Both the position numbers and the translations under genes were made by a program. A DNA stretch of 64,000 nt from Apoderus coryli (Eukaryota; Arthropoda; Insecta; Coleoptera; Attelabidae). Position 1 is the stretch's first letter; every line of letters starts with the position of its first letter. The stretch spans positions 10,832,428 through 10,896,427 of the forward strand of contig OU452211.1 in the NCBI GenBank assembly GCA_911728435.2. Reading direction: 5' to 3'. The notes beneath the pieces are model-generated. The model did not search any database, was not told the DNA's origin, and saw only the letters and a program-made list of their open reading frames with translations. This document shows, piece by piece, positions 1-11,639 of the stretch.

Positions 1-875
1 GTGTGTACTCTCTTGGAGCAATTCTAAATCTTTTAAATACCTTTCAGTCTTATTTCTTAATGACGGTTTGATAATTTCGCAGATACAGAATAACGGAATA
101 TATCTGTATAAATATCGTGAATCTTTGGAAAACATTAGACAATAAGGAATTAAATTATCAGTTAGCCATTTGATCCCATATTGGTCAGCTAATAATGGTA
201 GAATTATTGAACTAGTTCGGCGAATTGCGAACACAAGATCACTTAGAAGGGCTATATAAAATATCTTAAGGTTATCCGTGAAATATTCTTTACTGGTGAA
301 TCTTGAGATGTGCGTTAAAGCTACAAGAACACTTCTTCGAGTTCGCCAATGTGAATGTGAGTTTAATATTATCGATCTAATAACTTTCTTAATCGATTTC
401 AAAGTTTCCGTTAAATCAATATTGTTGGGAATGCAGTCCAAACATTGTAGAGTGTTTGCTTGGAATGATATTGATGGTTCATTTTCTAAAACATCTGTAA
501 GTAATGGTAAAATGCTTCTGTTTAAACAATTCTTGCTTAATAGCGCGCTTAGGGATAGAAAATTTGATGATAACGCCAATCTCACATCTTCACTTTGATC
601 TGTGAGCTGTCTGTGTATCACTGGAAGGATGCTGTTTTCAAATACATGCTCGAAATTGTTTTCGTATTGTGGTTGAGCCGTGTAGGAATCGAGTAAACTC
701 TTGCAATATTTGAACAGATTTTTAGCGATGAGTATACGAACTTCCGCTTCTGAATCGCGAGATAGTGACTGATAGATTGATAGGATTTTGCCTCTGGTTT
801 TAGCGAAGGGAATAGCTTTTTGTATCTCTGGTAAGCTGAAGGCTAGTCGTTGTCGTAATCGCCAGGAAGGATCAT
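1..875 (-). CDS. PP2A-A-like paralogue, exon 5 (continues past left edge)
   Basis: Acceptor TTTTAG before 875; the split codon G|AT restores Asp. Open without stop for about 291 codons to the edge. Contains the SWR segment known to contact regulatory B subunits, then SEAEVR, LSDLVFAIRR and YLYRYIPLFC in family order. Confidence 0.86.
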
Positions 876-2231
876 CTAAAACAAACGTGGAAATATAGAT
901 ATAATGTGTTCCCTTTGGTTTAGAATTTATTTTCTCTCTTACCACACCATGACTCAACCGTTTTCAATACGAATTCTTCAATTTCATTTTGTGGAAGTCT
1001 TTTGCACAAGGCAAGTGCTATGTCTACTGCCGTTGATTTGACAGAATCCTGGAAATAGAAGCTTTATTAGGATTTCGTCCTAGAAAGAAGAATAAAACAA
1101 ACCTACCATAGGATCTTGGGCAATGTTATCAAAAACTGCGATAAATTCATTTTTGATATGTTCAATTTCCAGACAACCAATTAATTCCACGCATGCTGTA
1201 GCTGCAGCTTTTCTGACGATTGGTGAATCATCTTGAATTATTATCCGAAATCCTACTCTTAATTCATCTTTTTTCTCTTTGGATACTTTTGGATAACATC
1301 TCTGAAAAAGACTTTATATCAGTTGAGCACAAATAGAGGTATAAGAAAGTCTAGAACTTTCTAGCGAATTCGAGGACTTACTGAATATAATGCGGCTGCC
1401 GAACATTTGCTTGTAAACCATTCGTCGTTGGCCAATTTTTCCACAACAGGTAAAAATAGCTGTTCCATTAGCTCATTGTCGAAATTGTCGGAGATTTCTA
1501 TCAAAGTTTCTATCGTTTTATCTCTAACGAGGTTCTCATCAGTGTTACATAGTTTCATCAACAATTCCAATACTGGTTTAGAATTTGCATTACCACCTAC
1601 AAGTGGTATGAAATATTTCAATTGTTCAGCAAGATTTAGAAGAATTTCATCGTGGAAATCGATATGATCGTAGATGAAGGGCAACAGTTCGTTCCGGGTG
1701 GTTTCTTCACCGAGGTGTTTGGCTAGAACGGCTAATTTTTTGGTTATTTCGATTTGGATCTGGAATAGAAAGTTATGTTATAGTGGTTACTTCGATTTTA
1801 ATGGCTGTTTAGAAAGACAGATCTTGGGTGTAACGAGGACTATCTTTTATAGCCCAAACACAAAGGCAGGTTAAGAGTAGCGTTCTTGGTTTGAATCGGA
1901 GACCCACAAAAGCAGAAGGGTGCAGGTTTTTTAACGTAGTTAGATAACTAAAGTATAATCTATACAAAGTGGCATTTTTAGCCATTTTTTTTGAACAATT
2001 TGGGGAATACAGATACATAATATATCCACCTTTGCATTATTATAATTTTCGGTATTTTTATACGTTATCTCAGTGTACCTAACTAACAATATTATCTAAA
2101 ACTAATTAAGATAACGAACATTGGGTGGACAAATGCTTGACTATATAAATAAAACTCACTGCTAAATTTTCTTCTATCATTGCATATTTAAATAACTGAA
2201 ACTCTTCAGCAACACTAATTGAATTTGTCAT
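1..2231 (-). CDS. Divergent PP2A 65-kDa scaffold (A) subunit paralogue, C-terminus beyond left edge
   Basis: Five exons on the minus strand join in frame with GT-AG introns: 2231-2160, 1759-1382, 1301-1107, 1048-943 and 875 to the edge, about 542 residues without a stop. The product is a HEAT-repeat protein of the PP2A A-subunit family, which scaffolds catalytic C and regulatory B subunits. Recognisable signatures in order are NELLPFI near the N-terminus, LLNLAEQL, LVGG, EWFTSKCSAAALYSV, RCYPKVS, PIVRKAAA, PSWRLRQ, SEAEVR and YLYRYIPLFC, in the family order and spacing. The usual length is about 590, so roughly 50 residues lie outside. Divergence is far above that of the near-invariant canonical subunit, yet no frame is broken, so I read it as a functional fast-evolving paralogue rather than the housekeeping gene. 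The start is MTNSISVAEEF at 2231. The gene is transcribed divergently from Msp300. Confidence 0.88.
943..1048 (-). CDS. PP2A-A-like paralogue, exon 4
   Basis: Acceptor TTCCAG before 1048, donor GTAAGA from 942; 35 codons plus one base. Starts DSVKSTAVDIA, corresponding to the DSVRLLAVEA helix of the A subunit. Confidence 0.85.
1107..1301 (-). CDS. PP2A-A-like paralogue, exon 3
   Basis: Acceptor TTTCAG before 1301, donor GTAGGT from 1106; 65 codons, phase 0. Encodes RCYPKVS followed by PIVRKAAA. The family has two Arg at VRR; here the second is Lys. Confidence 0.86.
1382..1759 (-). CDS. PP2A-A-like paralogue, exon 2 (HEAT repeats 1-4 region)
   Basis: Acceptor TTCCAG before 1759 and donor GTAAGT from 1381; 126 codons, phase 0 to phase 0. 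Encodes the KKLAVLAKHLG to ALYS segment, matching the first HEAT repeats of the A subunit, including the WFTS motif. Confidence 0.87.
2160..2231 (-). CDS. PP2A-A-like paralogue, exon 1
   Basis: ATG at 2231-2229; 24 codons ending ...EENLA, then donor GTGAGT (2159-2154). Phase 0. The equivalent of the short N-terminal helix of the A subunit. Confidence 0.8.
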
Positions 2232-2684
2232 TTTAAATTCATTAATTAAACTATAACCAGTTTGTTGTTGGATTATTGTTAATTAAACACATATCACACA
2301 CAGATAATTTCAAGTAAAAAACTTTGAATTTGGCATATAAGTGTCGTAATATTGATATATCTATATGGAATTGTTATCATTTATTTGGTATTTATCACTA
2401 GGGCAGGACCGGGCTTCAATATAATTTAACAGTCAATCAGTAATTCCAGATTTCACCTCATAATTTATCGTTTTGTTTTATGGCTTCTAGGAAAAAGGCG
2501 CGTTGATTTGGCCGGCAGAGTAAGTCGTAGTTGGCCTATCCCTGGTCTGGTCATGTATTGGTTATTTCCTTAAAATTCATTGATTTAAGAAATCGAACAA
2601 CGATGACTGTATATTGTTTTTGCGTAGTTATTTAACTAATATTTGGCAGATAAAAATGCTTTGAAATGATTTAGCACTCGACAC
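2232..2684. other. Intergenic, upstream of the PP2A-A-like gene
   Basis: AT-rich sequence expected to hold the promoter and 5' UTR of the minus-strand gene. No gene or repeat was recognised. Confidence 0.5.
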
Positions 2685-3700
2685 CTACAGACTTTCATCT
2701 GGAAATGGTCTCAATCGTCTCAGGGGAACAGTGAAAATATTTAGTTTTTTAAACAACGGCTTGCTTTTCTGTATTTTAAATATTTTTTCGCTGTGAGATG
2801 CATTACCCCAGAACAGAACGCTATAGTTAATAAGTCCCTGAAAGTACGTCATATACGCGCAACGAACAACGCTCTCAGAGCATGTACTCGCCAGTCTCCT
2901 CAAAAGGTAGTTAACACTCGACAATCTTTTAGAGAGGTTATCAATCTGGGAATTCCATGTTAAACGCGAGTCCACATAGACTTCAAGAAATTTAACAACC
3001 TTATCGTTAACGTATTGACCCGTAAGTGAAAAATCAATCCGCTCTGTTTTTGTAATATTAAGGCACAGTCTATTGGATTCGAACCATTTTTCTGCCATGA
3101 CAAATTTATTATCGAGTTGTTTGTTGTTATTTTTGTTAGACTCATACAAAGTAGTATCATCCGCATACTGAATGATTTGAGTATCTCTAACAAAAGCGGA
3201 GAAGTCATTGATACATAGAGAAAAAACAATATCGAACCTTAGGGTACCCCTATGGTTACATCCCGTACATCAGACCTCTCTCGCTCGCACTCCACTATCT
3301 GCTGTCGATCGCTCAGGTAGGACTCAATGAAGTTCAAAGCAAGCCCTCTCACACCATACAGAGGCAATTTTGCTCAAAGAATTGTATGGATCACAGAATC
3401 AAATGCTCTGCTAAGATCACAGAATATTGATGTAAGAGTCTCACCCCTCTCCATTGCATCAACAATAGACCGCGCCAACCTTAGGATTGCTTGTTTTGGA
3501 GAACTTCGCCTTTGATTACCATACTGTGATTCTGAGATAAGTTGGTATTTCTCTAAAAATTCGTATAACCTGTTATTGAAAGCGATTTCTATTGGCTTAG
3601 AGAGGATTGGTATTATAGAAATTGGTCGATAATTGCTAACCTCTCCAGGATCATCCTTTTTATATAAGCGAGACACTTTAGTAAGTTTTAGTTTTTGTGG
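2685..3700 (-). mobile_element. Decayed non-LTR retrotransposon reverse transcriptase
   Basis: Minus-strand reading gives the order of RT motifs: NYRPISIIPILSKPIE, ESQYGNQRRSSPKQA, FCDLSRAFDSV (motif A aspartate), then a frame change, LCINDF and the catalytic YADDT box, followed by NRLCLNITKT and a thumb-like region ending near 2685. At least two frameshifts separate the 3676-3374 and 3149-2685 pieces, and the usual VPQG loop is scrambled. No endonuclease domain or 3' tail is visible. It is an old 5'-truncated copy of a Jockey-like clade, the clade being an inference. Confidence 0.85.
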
Positions 3701-6700
3701 AAATTTTCCATCACTAAAACATTTATTTATAATTATTTTTAAAGGTACACAAATTCCATAATTAATTTTTTTGATGCGACTATTCCTATTTAAGACTATG
3801 ATATATGAGTTTGAGGCAGTCCTAGGATGAAGCCATTAGATTTTCGTCCAAATCGCTTAAGCCCTGTGATAGGGGTGGACACAACCGCTAAATTTTCATA
3901 TATCAGTAGGGGTCGAGTGATACATCAGCGATATGTCACTTTTGATATTTGCCCTCATAATTCTCGAAAAAATAGCGTTTAAAATGTCAGCAGTAGTGTG
4001 GGGTGACACAAACGATTTTTTTTAGCGCCTTTACAATACTTTGTTTGCGCGGGAAGGTAAAAGAAATATCTAAATCACTGCAAAAATTTTGGTCAGGTTG
4101 ACCGAGGAAAATAGGCGATTACGGTTCTGTGTGTTTTTGAAACAATTAGCGAGATAATGCTATTTACTTTACATTGTATTGTTAACAACTTTATGGCGAT
4201 GAAATTCAAACATTTCAAATGTCTCGAAACCAGTTGTAAAAAGCAATTAAAACAAATCAAGTTACTCTATATCGATATTATTATTTTATTTATTAAATAT
4301 TATTAGTCTCGAATATAATTTTTAACAATGCTGAAATTTTGAAAGGAATATTTATAGAAATCCCATTATTATTTGATGTTTGTCATGGCTAAAAATATAT
4401 TGAACTGAGAATATTGTAATATTTTTATGATAATGTTTACAAACATGTAAATTTAAAATTACTGGATTTGTTTACAAAACCATTAAGTGTGTTCATGGTC
4501 GTTGCGTGCCCATTATGCAAAGGGGGCAAAGCCGAGCGAGCCTGAAAAATAAATGATGAGCTAAAATAATTAAAAAAAAATATTACGAAAACTAATTGTT
4601 TATGGAATTAGGTGGTTCACTTTTTAATCTTATGATTTGATTTTTGTTTGTATTGGTGTCATCGGTAAAATGATAATACATTCTGGTAGGACATCATCCA
4701 AACTTGGTCCTAATAATTGCATTTTTACCCTGAAGTTTCAAGTTTAAATCCGTTATAAGCGCCACATCTTTTGATTTAATTCCAAACTTAAGTGTTTATT
4801 ATTAACTTTATTACATATAGTAATTTTTCAAAGTTATACTCGAGTTCAAAGTGAAATTTATTGTGTTATGATAAATATTTAAAAATAAATAAGAGCTTTA
4901 AACATAAGACAATAATAGGTGGGTATGTTATGAATAAAAAAAAAACTAAATATAGAATTTTTATTGGGCCGTAATATGCTATTTTTATTATTAAAAATGT
5001 AAACAATTCAGTGCCGAAATTTCCATATTATGGCAGTGCAAAGATGGATTCTGTCAGGTGGTTTGTTTAATGATCTTCATCTTGTTATGAGCTCGTTAAC
5101 ATGTTATCATATCACTTTAACTTTATCGATAATAATTAAATTAACAAAATATACACGTTCAGTGTCAGTGATATTTTTAAAATTATTTGAAGACGGCCCT
5201 ACAAAATTAATCTGTTTTATAGTTTTTGTGGTGGCTATTAGTTTCATAAAATTTGTTTTTTAATTTTACCGGTCATTTTATACGTAGTTAAATAAGTAGT
5301 TTTAAAAAAATGTCTGTCTGGGTGTCTATATGCCTATATCCGCGATAATACAAAAACCACTTAACATATTTTAACCAAATTTGGTAGAGGATATGTCTAG
5401 GTGCTGATTAGCTTTTCCGAAACATTAAGCGAGGAAGGGGCTTAAAAAAGGGTCAAAAAATTTAAAAACTTCATGCTTCTTAAACTTATCTGAAATATTG
5501 ACTCATTTTTCATTGATTTAATAGGGTATAACCTAAAATATTAACCATAAAAAAATTAGATCTCATTGGTGTTCCAAAGAGTGTAAAAAGGGGTAAAAAT
5601 AATAAAATATTTGGAAATAATTTAAACAGTGGAGAATCTAAGGAAAACTTTCACAAAAACTGGACAGGATAGAACGCAAGTTAAAACAATAAAATTGGCT
5701 TTTACAAACATACAATTTTCTAAATTATTATATTAGCAAAACACATTCAGCTTCTCGATCCTGCTTTTTCCACAAGAAACTCCAAACAATTTAAAATATA
5801 ATTTCAATAGCATCAGAAAGCCCAACTAAACTTGAAAATTGACCTTGAGAAACTGAAGTACTTCTTTAGATACCGTCCTAATTGAGTTTTTTAAATTACC
5901 TCTAAGATGAACAAACAAAATAAATAATAGATTTCTCTTCTGTAAAAAAAAATTTATTCATGCCAATTCGTATGATGATGATTTCGGTTTAATTAGACTG
6001 CAAAAGTCAGGTGTTATCGTGGTTATATAAAAATTAATCACAATGGTAGATCTTTCGGGGAAAAATCATTATATTATGCGAAGTGAAAAAAATAGGGTAA
6101 TAGGTAAATCAATAGAATGAAGGGAATGAAATTAGAAGGGTTTGTGTTTTGTAGAGGTGATTATTGACCATACTGATAACCTCTGGAATTGAGTCATACT
6201 GTTTCTACAATTAGGAATATTTTTGTCCATGGGTGTATTTTCAATTTAATTTTTTTATTCAATTTGTTTCGGGATTTTTCTTTCGCCCTCTATTTCAAAA
6301 GCTAAAAAGAATTTGTCTACACAGTAAAGGGATTTTAAATAGGAATCAAAAACCGCAACTTTTGTCTAATTTAACCAACTCTCTATCTTGCACGTTAAAT
6401 AGTTTTGCACTCTTAAATAGTAGCTACCCTGTACATATAATAAATATAAAATAACTGATCTAATAAAAAAAAAATGTTCTTGTCTTAATATTCGCAAAAG
6501 GCGATACTATGGAAAGACACGTCTATTTTTCGCGCAATCGAGGTTCCAATTTAAAATCAGCAAACACGAAACGAAACACGTACGAGTATACAATATTATT
6601 TTAATATTGCAAAAGACAATTGACAACAAAACAAACTAACGTGAGTACAGACTTATATTGGGGAATCCCTGAAGAGCGGAACAGCGACAGCGCCGTGGTG

Positions 6701-8199
6701 CGGCCCAGGGCGGAATCTAGAGTACTAAGTACCGTACTAACTAAAGAAAATTGAAAATCAAGTCAAAAAAATCATAAATTTATAGGTATTTTATATAGAA
6801 TAGATGCAGAATGCAGTACCGGGCCTCCTGAGGATACCGGGCCCGTGTTCCGTGGAACACGCAGAACATTGGTCACTACGCCCCTGATCCTATGGCCTTT
6901 TTGAATGGAATGGAATTATACTTTCTTATTACCGTTTTCTTCCACTAAAAAAGAACAAAGTTGGTGGCTATTACAATGGGATTTAGCAAGACTGCATTTT
7001 TGAAAATGTATATATTATAAACAAAGTTTGGAGTACCATCAAGCGCCATAGTTTACGAGCGCGTTCAGGCACCCAAAAAAAATGTAAAAACTTCTTTTAA
7101 ACATGGCGTCAAAAACGTACCCTAAAGAGCGTACAGTCCAAAAAAGGGCAAGCGGACCCCAGAAGACTCGAAAATTGTTTTGTCTTTTACAAGAGTCGTT
7201 TCACCTATCCGGGGACACACTGTATATATAAAACTCTTTATCGCAAGTTTAATAATAATAATAAAATGTTTTATATCAGTTTAACTTCAAGTAGACGCGT
7301 TTATGTGGAACAGATTCTTAAAATATACGATAAATTGTTGAATATCTTTATACCTACCTACATATTATAAATATTCATCATTAATAATAATTTCTTAGCC
7401 AAATAGAGAAGGTAAATAAACATTCATATGTAAAATATAATTAATAATTAAATTAAAAACGAGAAATATTGTGCCAGAGTTCTCAGCGCTTTTAAACTAT
7501 TGCGACGTCGTCGGACAGTGTTGCCAAGTATTCCTGCATTACTAAAATGATAAAGCTGTTTTCTGCAACAAGAACAACGAAGGTTTTTTAGCTTATTATT
7601 AACTTTGTCCCGAAAATATGGCTTTCTTAGTTTTTATATTTAGTTTGCCAAAAAGACATTTCTGATATACGGAGTCAAGCTTTCATTTCAAAATGTCTAT
7701 AAAAAATAACTGAAACATTAGCTTACAATTATAATTAATAATTATAACGTAAGAATTTTGAAATATCATACAATCAGGTGGTTAAAATTAACTTTATATG
7801 TATATTCAGTAACATTTAAAACTAAATACATAATAATTGTAACCCAAACGTTAATTCATTTCGATAAGACTATCATCATCCTTCAAAAAATATTGTCAGA
7901 GCTGGGAATCTTCCGCATGCGAAGCGGACGCTCTATCAATGACACCAAAAACCCTTTATCAAATTACTGTATTATATTAATAACTGGTGAAATTTTAAAC
8001 GCAATTTTCTTGAGAATTATATGGGAGCAAATGTCAAAAGTACCCTATCGATGTAAAGCAGATAAAAAATGCTTTAAAATTATGTTTCACTAGACGACAA
8101 TTCTGACAATAAAGCATATAAGACGTAGCTACAAATTAAGTCATTTTAAATATTCTTTTAGCTTGAACTTAAAATAATCCAAACCCTAACCAAAATAAT
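3701..8199. other. Intergenic stretch without recognised genes
   Basis: AT-rich; ORFs such as those at 5030-5263, 6233-6454 and 7758-8093 have no recognisable domain and composition like the surroundings. A repeat shared with 50 kb lies at 5316-5640. The GC-richer patch near 6690-6890, with two TACCGGGCC copies, is unexplained. Confidence 0.5.
5316..5640 (+). repeat. Interspersed repeat copy shared with 50036-50960
   Basis: Shares with the 50-kb copy the stretches AAAAACCACTTAAC, ATTTTAACCA, TATAACCTAAAATATT, CATTGG, and GTGTAAAA followed by GGGGT. Non-coding, class unknown. One period of the array seen at 50 kb is present here. Confidence 0.7.
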
Positions 8200-8625
8200 T
8201 CACATGCCTATTTCAGAAACAGAAATTACACAGTGGCGCTTTACCTTTATAATTGTGATGAACCCGGGGTTATGAACCAGTGGTAAATTGTTTTCTGCCC
8301 ACCACTGTGATAAAGCATCCAGATCACTCAAGATCGGAATGGTCCTAAGTATCTTCAAATCGTCGGCAAATAAGCGGCAATGACTCGTGATCTCCCGAAC
8401 GACGTCATTAATGTAGATAGCAAATATTAACAGAGCAAGGTTGTTTTCCTGAGGAGCACCGCCGCTGGTGACTAGGACTTCGGGAGACCTATAGCCGCTA
8501 TACTCCACAAATTGTTTTCTATCTGATTGATATATGAGTCAGGGTTCACTAAATCCGATCTCTCTCATTTTTTGTTTGATTATGGGGTGGTTAAGTTTGT
8601 CAAAGGCCTTCAAAGAGTCTGGTAA
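8200..8625 (-). mobile_element. Reverse transcriptase fragment of a second non-LTR element
   Basis: Minus-strand translation reads KAFDKLNHPII, MREIGFSEP, a stop, then SDRKQFVEYSGY, LVTSGGAPQ, FAIYINDVV and the catalytic box LFADDLKIL, then SQWWAENNL. This is motif A to C of a LINE RT, truncated at both ends, with stop codons and VPQG changed to APQE. It differs from the 2.7-3.7 kb remnant (FADD versus YADD). Confidence 0.85.
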
Positions 8626-10288
8626 ATGACCGCTTTATCAGTCTTCTCTTATGTTCAACGTCAAATATCTTCAGACTAATGGCATTAAGTTACATCAGTT
8701 AACAATTAAGGTGATATTGGCTCTCGTGCGACCTTACCAGTCTTCTATTCTTAACGTCATGAGATTTGCGATGCTTGGAACCGTCCAGCAACAAAGATGT
8801 GGTTTCTTTTGAACCATCCATGTATTGTGAAAGTAGTACATTAAACTTCTTGTACACCTACATATTATTCAAGAACTTAAACTATAGAAGTTATTGTAAC
8901 GTAGACACTACATACTCATGATGCAAAACATTTACTGTTGCATTTTCTATAAAATTATAATATCAAAAACTGGTTTCACGTAGTATGAGTTGAAGAAGAA
9001 ATGACTATATGGAAGAGAATTGCTGTAGCGAAGACAACGCCTTCGTCTGTATTCCAAAAATAGATAATATTGTATGTATGCATTCGCAAAATACATTATT
9101 GTCTGCGTAATGCTGATGGGGATTTAAGTAGAAATAAGGGCGTAACTGGATTTATTAATAATTCATTTATACAGGATGTATGTTGTATCAAATTTTAATA
9201 ATTTGATATTGACATTCCTTTTTGGAACAATACACATGTTTCTTAGCACCAGCGAATAAATATTCCCAATTTAAATACAATTGTTAAATTGAATTAACCA
9301 CGGTATTATAAATATGGCACTTTTATCCATTATTTCCAATCTCATCGTAGTACAAACATCAAATGCCTAATTCCACTTTTAAGACTCTAAGTTCGAAGCT
9401 TGTCCTGCCTCTGCATACACCATGAAAGTAAAACATTTTTAAATTTTAATATTATTTGGAAACCAAGCAAAGCTTCAATTCTGCATAGGCCGAAAAGATT
9501 CTGTACAAGAACTGAAGATTTTTCCCCAAATTTCGTGGCTGATGCAAATGATTGCAAAGATATTCAATGAAATTAGATTTATCATATAATAATGTTTTTA
9601 TGAATTTTGAAAATAAATTTTGAAGCTCTTAGTTGCAAACAAGAATTTAGCGAGTTTTACAAAGACTGGTTCAACCAAACACTGAATTTTATGCCTTCAC
9701 GAATGGTAAGATCTATTAGTCAATACGTTGAATCTGTATCCGTTCACTAAATCTTCAGGCTATCTGAATGCCAAACGACATGCGTAAGGATAGTTTCCTA
9801 GGTCTTGAATGAATTTTGAAAGGTCAGGTTTTAACTGTCTTAATATGGACTGTGGGGACCTTAGACCGTCGAATTGTCATAGTTGCTTGAGAGGAGGTGT
9901 CCATTAAAAATTTAAAAGTTTCACATTTTGTGGATTTCAAGCAAGATGCTCATGAAAGGTATTATGCTATAAGGCGTTCGTACTAGTTACAAAGTTTTGT
10001 ACACGACGTACCCTTGCATTCATTAAAAAGGTTTCAGAACAGACCCTATCAAAAACAGCTTCAAGGGCATGCTGCTGCTTAAGTTAATATTAGCATCTGG
10101 AGACAAACTATAAGATCTCTCTAATCAATTTCTCGTTTCTTGAAAACCATATAAGTATCACTTACATCAAAACAGAACTAATCTTGTTTTCAAATGTGAC
10201 CTTATTGTAAAATCCGCTGCCTTTAAGTCGTTTAGTTTATTTTTTAAATAATACAATTTTTATTATTTCATAATCATGATCTATATAT
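8626..10288. other. Intergenic, nothing recognised
   Basis: AT-rich with no coherent ORF or recognised repeat end, except a TATACAGGATGT motif at 9168 resembling short motifs elsewhere in the window. Confidence 0.45.
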
Positions 10289-10443
10289 CAGTGTTTCTCA
10301 AACTTTCTTGACTTCGGAAGATGTTGCAGTATGTAATTGTTAAGATAGACAACTTTTTATGGTTATTTTATTAATTTGACTTCGTTTTAACAACAACAAC
10401 CCTTTACAGAGCATTCCTTGGTGAGATTTGTATACAAATTCCT

Positions 10444-10699
10444 AAACTGACAGTCGTTTTACCACTTCACCAAAACACTTCTTTTTAAATCTCGACGCGC
10501 GTTTCGCTAACAATGTTAGCATCCTCAGGAGAGAATTAAAACTTTAAATTAAAAATTAAATTAAAACAGTTTTAATTCTCTCCTGAGGATGCTAACATTG
10601 TTAGCGAAACGCGCGTCGAGATTTAAAAAGAAGTGTTTTGGTGAAGTGGTAAAACGACTGTCAGTTTAGTGTTCTACGCCAAAGGTTCTACTCATCGAT
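10444..10699. mobile_element. Fold-back insertion with perfect 102-bp inverted repeats, Penelope-like
   Basis: Arms 10442-10543 and 10568-10669 are exact reverse complements over 102 bp, separated by a 24-bp AT-only spacer with a single C. The direct repeat TATACAAATTCCT flanks the insertion at 10431-10443 and 10700-10712, a 13-bp target-site duplication. Each arm contains CTGAGGA, a 6-bp hairpin and GAAAC...GTC, the hammerhead signature known from Penelope-like element terminal repeats. No coding region is present. Identical arms suggest a recent origin or arm conversion. Confidence 0.8.
10579..10621 (+). ncRNA. Hammerhead-ribozyme-like motif (copy in right arm; mirror copy on minus strand of left arm)
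   Basis: Core CTGAGGA (10583-10589) fits CUGANGA. Stem II is GCTAAC/GTTAGC with loop ATT (10591-10605), then GAAA (10606-10609). Stem III ACG/CGT has a 2-nt loop. Predicted cleavage is after C10617, and stem I pairs TCTC (10579-10582) with GAGA (10618-10621). One unpaired T at 10590 separates the core from stem II, so activity is doubtful. The exact mirror lies in 10490-10532 on the minus strand. Confidence 0.6.
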
Positions 10700-11639
10700 T
10701 ATACAAATTCCTGATAGTGACAAAATGAGTGTCGGTCTCCATGAGCGCTACTCTAAAATTCTTTAGAATCGCATTGAAGGAAAGGGGTCCTTGCTAATTG
10801 GATTAATCTTAAATAATAATACAACAGTGACAATTCCTTGAGATCTCGAAGTTAGCTGGAATAAATTAACGATACCTTCCATGTGCAGAATATTTTGAGA
10901 CAAAAGTTCATAAGATTCAAGTAACGAACCAACGTATATCGAGTTTTTAGTTAGATGGTCTCACTAAAGTTGCATTGTCAACAAAATTTCTTGGTCCTAT
11001 AGTGTTATGTAATGGAAATCAGCCACCAAGATTCTCCGACAAGGCAAATGATCAAAGATCTACCCCTATGTCATTTGTGCAATGATTCACCAATGAATAA
11101 ATGAAAGATGGCCATGGCTAAAGATCAGCCACATCGATCTTTGTGAAGCGTGGTCTATTCAAAGGTTCTGCAAAGATTCACAAATGAATATTTCGTGAAA
11201 ATAATAAGAGTTTGTTATTGTTTATTGTTGTGATGGAACAATAGTGTTCTGCGGAAGACAATTTGGGAAACAGTGACGATTCCTTGAGATCTCGAAGCCA
11301 GCTGGAATGAATTAACAATACCTTCCATGTGGAGAATATTTTAAGACAGAAGTTCATAAGATTCAAGTAACGAACCAACGTATATCGAGTTTTTGGTTAG
11401 ATGTTCTCACTGAAGTTGCATTGTCAACAAAATTTCTTAGTCCTGTCGTGTTATGTAATGGAAATCAGCCACCAAGATCCTCGGACAAGGCAAATGATCA
11501 AAGATCTACCCCTACGTCGTTTTTGCAATGATTCACCAATGAATAAATCGCCAGCCACATCTATCTTTGTGAAGCGTGATCTATTCAAAGGTTCTGCAAA
11601 GATTCATAAATGAATATTTCGTGAAAATAATAAGAGTTT

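Noticed and set aside
7758..8093. 111-codon ORF between the two genes
   Set aside because: Composition like surrounding AT-rich DNA, no motif.
9340..10260. Possible BEL/Pao or other LTR polyprotein relic
   Set aside because: Isolated suggestive words only; no protease, RT or integrase motif could be confirmed on either strand.
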